64,000 nucleotides of DNA from Antedon mediterranea (lineage: Eukaryota; Echinodermata; Crinoidea; Comatulida; Antedonidae). The stretch is taken from assembly GCF_964355755.1 (NCBI RefSeq), contig NC_092677.1, positions 12,732,601-12,796,600 on the forward strand, read 5' to 3'. Positions within the stretch are counted from its first letter, which is position 1; each line of letters starts with the position of its first letter. Both the position numbers and the translations under genes were made by a program. Positions 12,062-22,676 of the stretch are shown piece by piece. Under the pieces are notes generated by a model. That model ran no database searches, was not told where the DNA came from, and saw nothing but the letters and a program-made list of their open reading frames with translations.

Positions 12062-12420
12062 ATGCAGGTCCCATGGAACAGGTACATATCGATTTCATTG
12101 GAAACCAACATGGGCAATGTATACATTCTCATGATGGTAGATCAATTCACCAAATGGGTTGAAGCCAGCCCACTCCCTTGTCAGACAGCGAAGGTAACGG
12201 CTCGAGTCGTGGTAGGGAATTTCTTCTCCTGGTTCGGTATGCATTTGCAACTCCACTCTGATCAGGGGAGTTATTTCGAAAGTTAATTATTTAGTTCTTT
12301 ATGTAAAGTTTGGACGAGAGATCAATCTCCCAGCCGATCTCATGTTTACAGCTGCACGAACACCCAACAGCTACGTGGCCGCTCACACGCTACTCTGGGA
12401 GAGACGCAGCGATGAATAAA
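12062..12420 (+). pseudogene. Ty3/gypsy integrase core remnant
   Basis: The peptide at 12120-12284 contains YILMMVDQFTKWVEASPLP and LQLHSDQGSYFES, matching the catalytic-core region of gypsy integrases (second Asp in HSDQG). A piece with the first-Asp segment (VHIDFIG) lies just upstream in another frame, so there is a frameshift. After a stop, 12306-12415 reads KFGREINLPADLMF, the region after the catalytic Glu in intact elements. The Glu segment is therefore deleted and the integrase is inactive. Confidence 0.75.
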
Positions 12421-14106
12421 GAGAGACTACAACCTCTGTGTCCTCGCCTGCCCCTACAACCAGGGGATAAGGTATATGTGATAGATAATAGCCAGCCAAA
12501 GTGTAAATGCAAAAAGCTGTGTCCTCCCTAGAAAGAAGGGACGTTTGGTACCACGGTGCCTGTGTGAATGTCACCTTTAGACACCCTAAATATCGATCGC
12601 TACAAATGCGCTAACTGTAGCGACTGAGAGATCCAAGCTGAATCGCTGCCTAACTATATTTATGTACTTGGGTCTCTATAAGCTGATTTTACCGCAAACG
12701 ATATCTGGTTGACGTAGCAACAGGTAGATGGAAGGTAGTGCCCCTTGTCCGTAGAGGAGCAGGAGGAAACCCAGGGGTGATTGCTCAACACTTCACCTAC
12801 TCCACCACCAACAGCGGAGGTCAGTGAAACGTTACCGGAGTGGAGACTGCCCTTGCATTGGTGCCAGAACCACCATCAATCACGCCAACAGAAGATGCAT
12901 GACCCCGGCGGAAAAACCTGTGTGTTCCCGGGACGCTTGTACATGCGGTATACAACACGAGGAGGCATGTGTAGTCTCACCATCTTCCCGCATGCTTCAA
13001 GCTGCCGGCCACCCCACAGAAGACGCGAACCAAGCTGTGCCTGCGGTGGAAGTACGGCGCTGAGATTATGGGGAGACCGGAGTCCACCTTAGACGACCTG
13101 GTCACCCAACTAAACAATGAAAAGGCCATCGGTCCACATGTAGGCGGCATCAACCAGAAGACCCGGGACCTGATTTTCGACCTACAAGTGGCAATAGGAG
13201 GTGAGCCGCCGGAGGGTTTACCCTCGTGCCACTCAATCACCTGGTGGCCCTAATCCACTGGCGCTACTGTATATGGGCGCGAAGCCCAGCAAATGGATCT
13301 TGCAAGGATAATCCAGCCACCCGGCCTAAGAATGGCGCACAAACCTCGCCCACCAAAGGAGGCACAGATCACCACCTCCAGGCGGAAGACGAAGAAGGCA
13401 GTACACACTACACCAGGAGAGTTCAATTCCCCTTTCCATCCTATTTGAGACTGTCTTCTCAAGCGACGCTGACGGAGACTTTACTAGCTGAGCCAGCTGG
13501 ATCTCAGACTAAGCCGGTACGACCTGTCGGGGGTGTAGCTATTTTTTGCGACTCTCCCTTCTACCTGTCAGCGGAGGAGATCCATCGCCTTCAGCAAGAT
13601 GGGTATGAGGTCGGGGTCGGGGTGGACCCGAAGGATATATCTCCCAATCAACTCTCCCAGCAATACCTGGGTTGGTGCTCGGGGAGGTTGGCCTGAACCA
13701 CTGTTCCAGTAGCCAATTGGTTCCGACAGGAGATGTTGTGCTGCCTTCTCGCACAGGGTTTTTTCACCACGACATCACCTAGCAATCAGCCTGCACCTAA
13801 GAGACAGTCACAACGATCCAACGGCAGAGACGTGCTACCAGAACGACTTGAACATCTTGCAGCTAGCACGGATTCCAAAAAGTGTTCGCATCCTGCTCCA
13901 CAACTTCTCCTCGACAGTGTTGATGGTCGATAGGTTAAGGAGTGTTTCCCCACTAACCTAACGGTAGGTGGAGCATTTCAACGCCGAACAGAGGGACACG
14001 TGGAGAAATATCTTCCACACTGATGACCGCCGCCTGTTATTGGAGTCTGGAGTGGGTGCACCACATCTGCTATACCCAACTGCAGAGGTAGTTGGAAGAA
14101 TCTTAA

Positions 14107-14166
14107 TTAAGGAGGCAAGCCCAGTTCAAAAGGCAAGCACAGTTCAAAAGGCAAGCCCAGTTTTGA
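14107..14166 (+). repeat. 18-bp tandem repeat, about 3 copies
   Basis: GGCAAGCCCAGTTCAAAA is repeated about three times with single-base changes, at the end of the retrotransposon relic. Confidence 0.75.
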
Positions 14167-14204
14167 GTCTTGTTTGTACTCTCGGCCGTTTTACAAAATA
14201 AAAG

Positions 14205-14520
14205 ATAGCCCTGGCCTAGCTAGCCCCTTATAAATATAAGGCTATAAATATGGCATGTAGGCCTACCTAGTTTAGATGACAGATGTACTGTATGTACTGT
14301 AGCCTACTGACTAGGTAGGCTCTAGGCCTAAAAGTAGGCCTAGGTCTAGTAGTAGGGAAAATTTAGTTAGGGCCTAGGCCTAGGCCTGGCCTAGCTAGAT
14401 CAAATTACATTCAAATAGTAGACCTAGATGACAAAAATATGAGCGACAATTCCATTATAATAAGCGAATAATTAATAGTTAATACAATTTATTAGGCCTA
14501 GGCCTATGCCCTAGCTTTAC
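14205..14520. repeat. AGGCCTA-rich low-complexity segment
   Basis: Dense overlapping TAGGCCTA and CCTAGCTAG motifs, all near-palindromic. The same motif recurs singly near 42500, 44110, 45900-45990, 46560 and 46940. No gene is seen. Confidence 0.65.
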
Positions 14521-14570
14521 ATTTTCCTCTGAGCTGCCGGTTTGTTATGTTATGTTTGTTTATCGTTGTC

Positions 14571-14606
14571 GTCTGCTGCTGCTGCATGCTGCTCCTGCTG
14601 CTGCGA
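14571..14606 (+). repeat. CTG trinucleotide microsatellite
   Basis: An imperfect (CTG)n run interrupted by CATGCTGCTC, just left of the foldback-like element border. Confidence 0.85.
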
Positions 14607-14823
14607 GGTAGGTAGATTCAGCAGAGCGTACTCACTGGAGTATTCTCTACTTCTCTACGGAGCGCCATTTATGCCTTTATTAACTTCAATAATAGAAATA
14701 GTACTACGGTAACTAAACTGCTCAAGTGGACCCAATTTAGCACCAGGGTAGCGCAGTGATATAAATAGAAATAAAAGTCACTACTTTTAATATCGTTTCG
14801 TTTATACAAATATCACAAACTGA

Positions 14824-15215
14824 CAAACAGAAACATCTTGGCATTCACATTGATTCAAATTTATCTTTTTCTTTTCATTTAAATAAACTCCGTTCCAAAC
14901 TGGGCTTGTCCATCTCCATCTTATCGCGTGCTCGGTCATTTCATTAATAAACACACATCCATACTCATCTACAACACTATAATCCCACACATGATGTAGT
15001 GTTTGGGAATCAGATCGAATATTGACCGAATACAGACCATTCAAAGTAGAACTTCGCATTATCCTTAAAGCTCATCCTCTCACACCACGAACTAACATTT
15101 ACAACACCTTAAATCTTCATACAGTCCAAGATCGCATGCATCTACAACTGGGCTGCCTTGCCTACTGGTCTGCAAATGGTTTTGCTCCGGAATACCTTGC
15201 CCTGCGTCTTGCCCT
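14824..15215 (+). pseudogene. non-LTR retrotransposon reverse transcriptase C-terminal remnant
   Basis: Plus-strand translation across frames gives KHLGIHIDSNLSFSFHLNKL, then TPRTNIYNTLNLHTVQDRMH and LAYWSANGFAPEYL. These match the post-catalytic region of LINE reverse transcriptases (LG-ID-L-W-H, then DR-H-L and LAP-YL). Stops and frameshifts make it dead. It sits between the outer edge and the tandem repeats of the left arm, so it is an insertion into that arm. Confidence 0.6.
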
Positions 15216-15399
15216 GCGTCTTGCCCATCCCAAAAGAAAAAACTCAACGTTTTGTATATTAGTATTGTAGGCTATATTTTTGTATTTAAGTACATATATA
15301 TTATATATTTTTATATTTTTTAACATAGTTCATCCGTTTTTTCATATATGTTTTTGAATGTCTGCATATGCTGTTTAGGGTCACCCTCACAAAATAAGG

Positions 15400-15685
15400 T
15401 TTAATAAAAAAATAAAATAGAAATAAAGTCACTAAATTTTAATATCTTTTCGTATGTTAATACAATGTGCTCAAGTGGACCCAATTTGGCCCCAGTGGAG
15501 CACAGTGATATAAAATAGAAATAAAGTCACTAAATTTTAATATCTTTTCGTATAAAACACTGTGCTCAAGTGGACATAATTTGGTACCAGGGGAGCAGTG
15601 ATATAAAATAGAAATAAAGTCACTCAAGTTTCAATCTTTTCGTATGTTAATACACTGTGCTCAAGTGGAACCAATTTGGCGCCTG
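15400..15685 (+). repeat. left-arm tandem repeats, about 95-bp unit, three copies
   Basis: Three successive copies of AAATAGAAATAAAGTCACT, then TTTTAATATCTTTTCGTAT, then GTGCTCAAGTGGA, then CCAATTTGG. An isolated further copy lies at 14727-14800. The inverse copies make up the right arm. Confidence 0.8.
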
Positions 15686-15735
15686 TGGATTTTTTTTTAA
15701 TGGAAAATAATGAATATTGTTTTTCTTTTATTTTG

Positions 15736-16200
15736 AAAGAGAGATATTTTGAGGATTGTAATTGTCAAGTGGAACTTTTTTTAAATCAGAAACAAAGTTG
15801 CATGGCATTATTTTCCATTAAATAATCTGCCATAAAACCTCGAAAAGAAGCCCATGTGCTCCTTCATTTTTAGTACTCTTGGGTGGGCTTCTTTTCCACA
15901 TGGAGTTCTTTTCGAGATTACTTTTGCAAACTAAACCAGGGGAACTGCTAACTTCCCGCCCGGAAAATATTGTATTTACATGATTTGAAAAGTATTCTAA
16001 TGTCAATAATTAACAGCATCAAAATTTAACAGTGTGACGTGTTGACCGCGAATGACTAACATACCATCTTTACCATAATACACCTGTACAGACTCATTTG
16101 CATAACAATGCATACACATACCAAACTGTTTAAAACAGAGCTACAAGGTACCCGAAAATGACATCTATTATGTTTTCAAACGATGCATAAGAATCTTCAG
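15736..16200 (+). repeat. internal module M, first copy
   Basis: Landmarks in order: AAGAGAGATATTTTGAGG, TTTTTAGTACTCTTGGGT, CTTCTTTTCCACATGGAG, TTCCCGCCCGGAAAAT, GACTAACATACCATCTT and CATTTGCATAACAA. The same order recurs at about 18800-19210, 20470-20940 and (first half) 21985-22290. Short pieces of the second half occur near 16790-16890 and 19770-19880. No long ORF. Confidence 0.7.
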
Positions 16201-17203
16201 TACCCCACCATGCTTGGGGCTGAGCAAAGACAATTTTGAAAAAAAGAGCTGTATACAGTAGGTTCCCGCCCGAAAAAAATGGCGTTACATGATTTGAATG
16301 AAACAAACTATATAAGACTCACCAGGAAAGTGCACCTAAAATATTATATTAGGTCTCCAGTACTAGCCCATCCATGGTTGAGGCAGAGCAATGAAAATAG
16401 AGCCCAGAAATGCACTTACTTATACTTATTACTATACATAGTCACCTATGATATTTATGATAATGTTAAAATTTCAACTATCCAGATGCGACTTCAACAT
16501 TTTAGGTGGGGTTTTCTACTTTAAAAACTCGACTTCGTATATGCCTATGGCCTAGCCCGGCGCCGGAATTAGTCTAAGCTTCGAAATTGGTCTGGAAATC
16601 GGCTTCTTTGCAAATGTTCTATATTTGATCTTATTTCACTCTCCATTAACCCCATACAAAAACCATCGGAGACTATCTGTTTAAAACATGTTTATTCTGG
16701 GATGGTGCGGCCATACACACTAACTACTATGCAGAATCGGACATTTCGCTACCAATGTTGCAACATTGATTATCAAAATTAAAAATTTAACAGTGGGGCG
16801 CGTTGAACGCGAATGACTAACAATACCAACTTTCCCACTACACCTGCACAAACACATTTGTATAACAACGAACGGCATACCAAACTATGATGACAGATAC
16901 ATTCTCTTCTCAACACGTAACGCGTAACGAAGATAATTAATTCCCTTTTTACATTAAAATTGAGGCCGCTAAACATAAAATTTACTAGATCAAATACATG
17001 TAGCGAAAGCCAACAAAAAAAGAGAGTAAAAATTGTGCTCTCTTTGCCTCAGCACTAAGGCCATGCAGCAGCCTTGGGTTCGTTTCCAACACATCATTAC
17101 CAGATGCATTGCTAGTGCTTTCTCAAGATGTGTGGTGGAAAGGGGGACGTACAATTCTATGAACCCCAAACACAGTGGTCGCATACCTTTAACTCTATTC
17201 CAC

Positions 17204-17276
17204 CGACCAGCGTGGGATTCGAAACCACGACATACGTGTTGTCAACACGGCGCTCAGGCGACTGAGCTAACTGATC
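17204..17276 (-). repeat. tRNA-like unit, copy 1
   Basis: Minus-strand sequence folds as a tRNA: acceptor GATCAGT pairs with GCTGGTC, the A-box region TAGCTCAGTCGCCTGAG forms a D-arm, the anticodon loop TTGACAA gives GAC, and the T-arm carries TTCGAAT with one stem mismatch. There is no T-run terminator downstream. Three copies lie in this element, so a tRNA-derived SINE head or captured tRNA pseudogene is more likely than a working tRNA. Confidence 0.55.
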
Positions 17277-17377
17277 ATTTTGGTTTTATCAAGGTGAATA
17301 GGATATTTATGATGTAATGATGAATTACGTAATACACGTATAAATAGACAATTATCAGCTGTTCAGTCATGTTTCAG

Positions 17378-17445
17378 TTTGTGGTGTAACGGGTAATGCT
17401 CAGTTTTGAATGGTATCAGCTGGGGTTCGAACCTCTACGGATATT
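17378..17445 (+). repeat. second tRNA-like motif (A-box/B-box), copy 1 of 4
   Basis: TGGTGTAACGGGTAATGCTC (A-box-like) is followed by CTGGGGTTCGAACCTC (B-box). Similar copies lie near 20362-20430, 21010-21072 and 21868-21935, each before ATATTTTT. The folding is poor, so I regard these as decayed tRNA-derived repeat heads. Confidence 0.5.
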
Positions 17446-17606
17446 TTTTTTTATGAATATTGTTTTTTTTTTAAAGAGAGATATTTGGAGGGTTGAAAAT
17501 GTCAGGCCTAGGCGCGGCAAGTGGACCTTAAATCATAAACAAAAGTGTATGCCATTCATTTTTCCATTAAATAGACACCATAACACCCCGAATGTTCCTC
17601 ATTTTT

Positions 17607-17961
17607 ACTCGGGGTACCCGAGTCTAGTACTTACTCATTTTCTCCTCCACCATCTGGACACTATTGAGTAAAAAGTGCAATTTTTAAAGTACTACTCCTC
17701 CCTTATTAGTTGTAGTATTGAGCTGGGATTTAGCATGAATATACTACAGGGACATTTCCTCAAATCTATAGAGCCGGATTTTTAGATTTCAAACCGGATG
17801 CAGCCATATAACGTCTCGAAAATGGTACCATATAGCCGTATTTGGTAGGTTATTGATGTGTATGTGACGTCACATCCCGTCTTATGACGTCATTACAGCT
17901 TCATTTGCTGTACCCCGAGTATCGCACATTCGTGCTTTTTACTCGGGGTACCCGAGTCTAG
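17607..17961 (+). repeat. about 350-bp repeat bounded by ACTCGGGGTACCCGAGT, copy 1
   Basis: The boundary motif ACTCGGGGTACCCGAGT, itself a 7-bp inverted repeat around GTA, occurs at 17607 and again at 17941. Inside are GAGCCGGATTT, CAAACCGGATGCAGCC and two CRE palindromes (TGACGTCA at 17865-17872 and 17885-17892). The second copy is at 18478-18840. Confidence 0.7.
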
Positions 17962-18033
17962 TTTGTTAATTAATTTGTTTAATTAAGAAGCCACAATGTG
18001 TGACACACCACACAGCGTAAGGTAGTTATATAC

Positions 18034-18105
18034 GGCTTCTTGGCGTAGTGGTTATCACGTTTGCTTAACACGCAGAAGGTACCTGGTTCGAACCCGGGCG
18101 AAACC
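18034..18105 (+). pseudogene. tRNA-Val(AAC)-like sequence
   Basis: 72 nt closely resembling animal tRNA-Val: TGGCGTAGTGGTTATCAC (A-box), anticodon loop TTAACAC (AAC), GGTTCGAACCC (B-box), acceptor ends GGCTTCT and CGAAACC, followed by TTTTTT. Pairs 3-70 and 7-66 are mismatched, the D-stem has a C-A mismatch and the discriminator is T. A diverged copy follows about 290 bp later with the same flank. It is best read as a tRNA-derived repeat head, though the poly-T leaves a working gene possible. Confidence 0.6.
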
Positions 18106-18320
18106 TTTTTTGTTTTATTTTATGGTGAAAAGTACTGTATACGCAATATGATAATTATACACAGTATATCTTATTTTCATTATTTTTTTAAATAACTATT
18201 TTGTGTAATCGGTAATTATCACTTTTATACATGTTTATTTTGCTTTGTGCTTATTACCATATTTATTTGTAATTTAAATGGATTAAAAAACTTTGTGTAA
18301 CCCACATTTTTAGTGTAAGA

Positions 18321-18397
18321 GGTTTTGTAGTGTAGTGGTTGTCAAGTCTGCTTAACAACACGCAGAAGGTCCCGGTTGTTCGAGCCCTGGCGAAACC
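18321..18397 (+). pseudogene. degenerate tRNA-Val-like copy
   Basis: Same layout as 18034-18105 with insertions in the anticodon arm (TTAACAACAC) and T-loop (GGTTGTTCGAGCC). The downstream sequence also matches, showing that an about 155-bp unit, not the tRNA alone, was duplicated. Confidence 0.6.
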
Positions 18398-18477
18398 TAT
18401 TTTTCTTTAACTTTATGGTGAAATATACTGTATACGTAATATGATATAGAGTATATCTCGTTTTATTACTCGGGGTA

Positions 18478-18840
18478 CCTGAGTCTAGGACTCTCATCTT
18501 TTCCTCTTCTTCTCTACCATCCAGACACTATTGAGCAAAAAGTGCGATTTATAAAGTACTACTCCCCCCTTATTCGTTGTAGTATTGAGCTCGGATTTAG
18601 CATGAATATACTACAGGGACATGTCCTCAAAGCTATAGAGCCGGATTTTTTAATTTCAAACCGGATGCAGCCATATCACGTCTCGAAGATGGTACCGTAT
18701 AGCCGTATTCGGTAGCGCGGTTAGTGATGTGTATGTGACGTTACATCCGGTCTTATGACGTCATTACAGCTTCTTTCGCTGTACCCCGAGTATTGCACAT
18801 TCGTGCTTGTTTTTAGTACTCTTGGGTACTGTGGTTTATT
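18478..18840 (+). repeat. about 350-bp ACTCGGGGTACC repeat, copy 2
   Basis: Matches 17607-17961 throughout. The first CRE-like motif is changed to TGACGTTA and the second (18756-18763) is intact. Confidence 0.7.
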
Positions 18841-20184
18841 TTCAACGGATAAGCTTCTTTTCCACATGGGGTTCTTTTCAAGATTACTTTTGTAAACTAA
18901 AGGAGGGGAGTTTCTAGATTCCCGCCCGGAAAATTGTATCTTTACATGATTTGAATTTCTAATAAAGATTAACAAAATCAAAATTTAACTTTTAAATTTA
19001 ATTTTGTGGCGTGTTCACCGCGTATGACTAACAATACCATCTTCCCCATTACACCTGCACACACTCATTTGCATAACAACGCAGGGCTTGCCAAACTGTT
19101 TAAAATAGCTACAAGGTACCCAGAAATGACACCTATAGTATTTTGAAACATGATATATAAGAGTCTTCACTTCCCCACCATGATTGGGGCTAGCAAAGAC
19201 AATTTTGAACAAAAATATTAATTGAAACAAGAAATAAATATCAAGTCTTCAGTTAAGCTCACCATGGTTGGGGCAGAGCTAAGAATGAAAGCTAAATCCC
19301 CGGAAATTATGAAACGAAATATAAAAGCCTTCAGGAGGACCAGCCATACAATGGTGATTGTTCCAGTGTGAGACATGCAATGCACGCGGCCGACGGTAAT
19401 TCAACAAAACAAAATTATGAAATACAAACAGAGCTAGCACACAAAAGCCTACTTACTAATTCTAATATTTCTATAATTTAGAAAACAATTAGATTTATCA
19501 TATCACCTTTGATAATTATAATGTTAAATTTCTATCCAGATACGAATTTTAGGTTGGGTTTTAAAAAACTCGACTTCATAATTATGCTTCAATTTCGAAG
19601 ATCTGCTTAAAACATATTTATTTATTTATTCTACCATAAACTTTTATTCACAACATATTAGTAGACCTACAATACAATATCTTGCATGAAACGGATATTT
19701 AAAAGTACACTATAATGTGTAACGGTAGAATTACAATTCTAATGTAAAAGATTAACAAAATTAAAATTGAACAGTGTTGTGTGTTGATCACGAATGACTA
19801 ACAATACCATCTTTCCCACAGCACATGTGCACACTCATTTGCATAACAAACGCACGGCATACCAAACTACACGATGAGATAAAATTAATTCTCTTCTAAA
19901 CACGTAACGAAGAGAATTAATTTCTCTTTTTTTTCATTAAATGAATTGAGGGCGCTAAACATAAAATTTAAACCACCAAAGCAGTTTGCCAGAGCCAAAA
20001 AAAAAAGATGGTAAATGTGCTCTCCCTGCCTCAGCACTAAGGCCCTGCCACAGCCTTTTGGGGTCGTTTCCACCACATCACCAGATGCATTGATGTTGTC
20101 GCCTCATGATGTGTGGTGGAAAGGGGGACGTATGATCTGTGAACCCCAAACACAGTGGCTCGCATAGCCTTAACTCTATTCCAC

Positions 20185-20257
20185 CGACCAGCGTGGGAAT
20201 CGAACCCACGACATACGTGTTGTTAACACGACGCTCAGACGACTGAGCTAACTGATC
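20185..20257 (-). repeat. tRNA-like unit, copy 2
   Basis: Acceptor GATCAGT/GCTGGTC pairs, the D-arm is intact, the anticodon loop TTAACAA gives AAC (valine) and the T-arm GTGGG-TTCGATT-CCCAC is perfect. The anticodon stem has one mismatch. It shares flanks with copies 1 and 3. Confidence 0.55.
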
Positions 20258-21159
20258 ATTTTGGTGTTAGCAAGGTTAATAAGATATTTATGACGTAATG
20301 ATGAATTACGTAATACACGTATAAATAGACTATTATCGGCTGTTCATTCATGTTTCAGTTTGTGGTGCAACGGGCAATCCTCAGTTTTGAGTGCTATCAG
20401 CTGGGGTTCGAACCTCGACGGATATTTTTTTTCTGAATAATTATTGTTTTTTTTGGGGTTTTTTTTGTATGGCATTCACTTTTCCATTAAAAAGACACCA
20501 TAAAACCTCCAAAAGATCCCATGTGTTCCTCATTTTGTAGTACTTTTGGGTACGGTGGCTTATTTTCAACGGATAAGCTTCTTTTCCAAGTGGAGTTCTT
20601 TTCAAGATTACTTTTGTAAACTAAAGGAGGGGAGTTTCTAGATTCCCGCCCGGAAAATTGTATCTTTACATGATTTGAATTTCTAATAAAGATTAACAAA
20701 ATCAAAATTTAACTTTTAAATTTAATTTTGTTGGCGTGTTCACCGCGTAGGACTAACAATACCATCTTCCCCATTACACCTGCACACACTCATTTGCATA
20801 ACAACGCAGGGCTTGCCAAACTGTTTAAAATAGCTACAAGGTCCCCAGAAATGACACCTGTAGTATTTTGAAACATTAAGAGTCTTCACTTCCCCACCAT
20901 GATTGGGGCTGAGCAAAGACACTTTTGAACAAAAATATTAATTGAAACATGAAATTACATATCAAGTCTTCAGTTAAGCTCACCATGGTTGGGGCAGAGC
21001 TAAGAATGAAATGGTGCAACGTGTAATGCTCAGTTTTGACTGCTATCGGCTGGGGTTCGAACCTTGACGAATATTTTTTTTTTTAATATTGTTTTTTTTA
21101 AAATAGAGATATGTGACACAGTATTGTCGAACATGTATGGTACCATACCGGTAGGTATT

Positions 21160-21430
21160 CAATGCTTAATACGAAAAGATATTAAAATTCAGTGACTTAT
21201 TTCTATTTTATATCACTGTGCTCCACTGGCTCCAAGTTGGGTCCACTTGAGCACAGTGTATTAACATACGAAAAGATATTAAAATTCTGTAAATTATTTC
21301 TATTTTATATCACTGTGGTCGCCTGTTGCCAAATTGAGTACACTTGAGTACATTGTATTAAAATACGAAAAGATATTAACATTCAGTGACTTATTTCTAT
21401 ATTTTATATCATTTATGTGACTATATAAAT
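21160..21430 (-). repeat. right-arm tandem repeats, inverted, first block
   Basis: About three copies of the 95-bp arm unit in reverse orientation: TACGAAAAGATATTAAAATT, GACTTATTTCTATTTTATATC, CTGTGCTCCACTGG, GTCCACTTGAGCACAGTG. A second block lies at 22290-22580. Confidence 0.8.
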
Positions 21431-21691
21431 AAATGCAATTACTTTTAAAATTGAGGGCGGCAAACTTATTTACGAGATCGAATACATGTTGAAAAAAAAA
21501 TGAAATAAAAAAAAAAAGATGTTAAATGTGCTTTCCCTCCCCCTAAGGCCCTGCCACAGCCTTTTGGGGTCATTTCCAGCACATCACCAGATGCATTGAT
21601 GTTGTCGCCTCATGATGTGTGGTGGAAAGGGGGAAGTATCATTCTGTGAACCCCAAACACCGTTGGTCGCATACCTTTAACTCTATTTCAC

Positions 21692-21764
21692 CGACCAGCG
21701 TGGGAATCGAACCCACGGCATACGTGTTGTCAACACGACCTTCAGGGGACTGAGCTAACTGGTC
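21692..21764 (-). repeat. tRNA-like unit, copy 3
   Basis: The acceptor stem GACCAGT/GCTGGTC is fully paired, the T-arm is perfect and the anticodon loop is TTGACAA. The D-stem is decayed (GAAG instead of GAGC). Same flank (CACCGACCAGCGTGG) as the other copies. Confidence 0.55.
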
Positions 21765-22289
21765 TCGGTTTTAACAAGGTTTATATGATATTTATAATAT
21801 AATGATGAATTACGTAATACACGTATAAATAGACTATTATCAGCTGTTCAGTCATGTACTACTGGCGTAACGGGTAATGCTCAGATTTGAGTGCTCTCAG
21901 CTCTAGAGTAGATTGGGTTCAAACCTCTACGGATATTTTTGTTATGGAAAATAACGAATATTGTTTTTTATTTTATTTTGAAAGAGAGATATTTTGAGGG
22001 TGTAAATGTCAGACCTAAAGTGGACCTTTTTTTTGAAATTAGAAACAAAATTGCATGGCATTATTTTCCATCAAATAGACAGCCATAAAACCAAAAGAGG
22101 CCCAGGTGTTCCTTCATTTTTAGTACTCATGGGTGGGCTTCTTTTCCACATGGAATTCTTTTCGAGATTACTTTTTCAAACTAAAAGAGGGGGCTGCTAG
22201 GTTCCCGTCCGGAAAATGTTTTATTTACATAATTTGAACAATCTTCTTCTTCTTAATGTAAAGATTAACAACATCAAAATGTTAAACAT

Positions 22290-22676
22290 TGCTCCCCTGG
22301 TGGCAAATTGGGTTCAATTGAGCACAGTGTATTAACATACAAAATATATGAAAATTCAAAGACTTATTTCTATTTCATATCACTGTGCTCCACTGGTGCC
22401 AAATTAGGTCTACTCGAGCACAATGTATTAACATATGGAAAAATATTAAAATGCAGTGACTTATTTTTATATTATATCCTTGTGCTCTACTAGCACCAAA
22501 TTGGGTTCACTTAAGCACAGTGTATTAACATAGAAAAAAATATTAAAATGCAGTATATATCACTGTGCTCCACCGGTGCCAAATTTGATCCACTGGACCA
22601 GTTACCGTAGTACTATTTCTATTTCTGAAGTAAATAAAGACATAAATGGCGCTCCATAGAGAAGTAGAGAATGCTC
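22290..22676 (-). repeat. right-arm tandem repeats, second block, and right terminus
   Basis: Three to four inverted copies of the about 95-bp arm unit, then the terminal segment (GTTACCGTAGTACTATTTC to GAAGTAGAGAATGCTC) mirroring the left end at 14638-14760. Confidence 0.75.

Larger units (their letters stand above)
10960..14200 (+). mobile_element. decayed Ty3/gypsy-like LTR retrotransposon, internal region
   Basis: A GC-rich block in AT-rich surroundings, with gag-type and pol-type fragments in plus-strand order broken by stops and frameshifts. A CCHC zinc knuckle lies at 11085-11126 and integrase pieces at 12062-12420. I see no reverse transcriptase (YxDD) between them, so the middle of pol is deleted. 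The 12700-13950 part has several open stretches in conflicting frames that I cannot assign. I could not identify paired LTRs, so the borders are approximate. Confidence 0.6.
14638..22676. mobile_element. about 8-kb composite foldback-like element with inverted tandem-repeat ends
   Basis: The left edge (14638 onward, ATTCTCTACTTCTCTACGG and about 120 bp more) is closely repeated in inverse orientation at the right edge (ending 22676). Both arms continue into about 95-bp tandem repeats containing CTCAAGTGGACCCAATTTGG and GATATAAAATAGAAATAAAG, one orientation on the left and the opposite on the right. This architecture is that of foldback transposons. The interior is made of repeated modules (a roughly 450-bp unit seen near 15740, 18800, 20470 and 21985), tRNA-like units and a 350-bp repeat. 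No transposase ORF is seen. No convincing target duplication was found. Confidence 0.65.

Noticed and set aside
12781..13696. Host genes encoded by 60-156 residue ORFs
   Set aside because: Overlapping frames, no recognised domain, and location inside a decayed retrotransposon with the same GC-rich composition.
14802..15059. 85-residue minus-strand ORF
   Set aside because: It is the antisense shadow of a plus-strand LINE reverse transcriptase remnant.
18721..22200. Several 60-86 residue ORFs in the foldback-like element (e.g. starting MILLIFIRNSNHVK)
   Set aside because: The same ORF recurs because the repeat module recurs. No domain, and other module copies are broken.
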